Assembly (NCBI GenBank): GCA_018055565.1
Contig: JAGPHI010000085.1
Span: 1 to 5,633 of the forward strand
Length of the DNA: 5,633 nucleotides
Direction: 5' to 3'
Source of the DNA: Oscillospiraceae bacterium
GTDB taxonomy: Bacteria; Bacillota; Clostridia; Oscillospirales; Ruminococcaceae
In this document: positions 5,113 to 5,633 of the stretch, piece by piece
Numbering within the stretch: the first letter of the stretch is position 1
How the letters are laid out: every line of letters starts with the position of its first letter
Program-made: the position numbers and the translations under genes
Notes under the pieces: model-generated
Told to the model about the DNA's origin: nothing
The model's database searches: none
Seen by the model: only the letters and a program-made list of their open reading frames with translations

Positions 5113-5633
5113 ATGATGAAAAACGATGTAATCTATTCCGTGAACGGCCCTGTTATCACTGTGCGCAACACCGACAGCTTCTCTATGATGGAGATGGTGC
5201 AGGTGGGCGAGGCAAAGCTGATTGGCGAGGTAATTGCCGTTAATGAAAAATATACCACCATTCAAGTATACGAAAACACCACGGGCCTCACGGTAGGCGA
5301 ACCGGTATTTCCCACCGGCGCGCCCCTTTCCGCCACGCTTGGCCCTGGCATTATGCAAAATATTTTCGATGGCATTGAACGCCCTTTGCCCGGCATTGCC
5401 GAAACCTGCGGTGCATTTATTGCAAACGGCATGGAAATTTCTGCTTTAAACGAAGAAAAGCTTTGGGATGTTACGATGCAAGTGCGCGTGGGCGATGTGC
5501 TTACGGGCGGCGCGGTGATTGCCTCTTGCCCCGAAACCAGCGCCATTTTGCATAAAAGCATGGTGCCGCCGCACTTGTCGGGCACTGTGGTGTTTGCCGC
5601 CGAAAACGGGCAATACACCATCCGCGAAACGCT
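5113..5633 (+). CDS. ntpA: V/A-type ATPase catalytic subunit A, N-terminal part (continues past the window)
   Basis: The window holds the first 173 residues of a protein that is normally about 590 long. Subunit A carries the catalytic nucleotide sites; three alternate with three B subunits in the head. Family marks are clear: VNGPVITV at 9-17 in the N-terminal beta-barrel, VGEAKLIGEVI at 31-41, IQVYENTTGL at 50-59, GEPV and the following LGPGIMQNIFDGIERPL ending at 92, and then the start of the A-specific insert that F-type beta subunits lack, with VRVGDVLTGG at 124-133, the ETSAILHK stretch at 141-148 and MVPP at 150-153. The Walker A motif and catalytic Glu lie beyond the right edge, so their integrity cannot be judged. 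ATG 5113 or the adjacent ATG 5116 could be the start. B and D probably follow. Confidence 0.96.
   Translation, partial: MMKNDVIYSVNGPVITVRNTDSFSMMEMVQVGEAKLIGEVIAVNEKYTTIQVYENTTGLTVGEPVFPTGAPLSATLGPGIMQNIFDGIERPLPGIAETCGAFIANGMEISALNEEKLWDVTMQVRVGDVLTGGAVIASCPETSAILHKSMVPPHLSGTVVFAAENGQYTIRET

Noticed and set aside
1..5633. tRNA, rRNA, CRISPR array, insertion sequence or integration site
   Set aside because: No cloverleaf, spaced direct repeats, terminal inverted repeats or transposase-like frame was seen; the window is nearly filled by the genes listed.

Overview
The window holds most of a V/A-type (vacuolar/archaeal-type) ATPase operon, all on the + strand, preceded by the last 56 codons of an unrelated D-2-hydroxyacid dehydrogenase gene. 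The type of ATPase, the small-subunit architecture, the strong AAGGAGG-like ribosome binding sites and a base composition near 50% GC suggest an anaerobic, fermentative Firmicute, probably a gut-type clostridium (Oscillospiraceae/Ruminococcaceae-like). This placement is an inference; nothing in the window fixes the genus.

Layout: 2-172, end of a hydroxyacid dehydrogenase. 173-300, gap with a good sigma-A-type promoter (TTGAAA, 17 nt, TATATT) and a leader of about 50 nt. Then seven ATPase genes in a row: 301-612 stalk subunit G/H (NtpF-like), 688-1731 subunit C (NtpC), 1780-3690 membrane subunit I (NtpI), 3757-4098 rotor-ring subunit K (NtpK), 4106-4414 subunit F (NtpG), 4425-5009 stalk subunit E (NtpE), and 5113 to the window end, the first 173 residues of catalytic subunit A (NtpA). 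Subunits B and D are expected just beyond the right edge. No gene-free stretch exceeds 130 nt.

How the parts work together: A (with B outside the window) forms the ATP-processing head. E and G/H form the peripheral stalks that hold the head to the soluble domain of I. F (with D outside) is in the central shaft, C is the socket that joins the shaft to the membrane ring, and K is the ring that carries ions past the two conserved arginines of I. The enzyme couples ATP turnover to ion movement across the membrane.

Points that stand out: K is a short, single-hairpin subunit with a signal-peptide-like N-terminus, unlike the four-helix Enterococcus hirae NtpK, and it seems to lack the side chains that bind sodium in known Na+ rings. 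K has a strong ribosome binding site behind an A/T-only stretch, while F, seven bases downstream, has none, which fits the large difference in copy number. Small hairpins sit in the four longer gene junctions and not in the two short ones. I see no new type of system, mobile element, RNA gene or CRISPR array; the core is a recognisable, intact operon.
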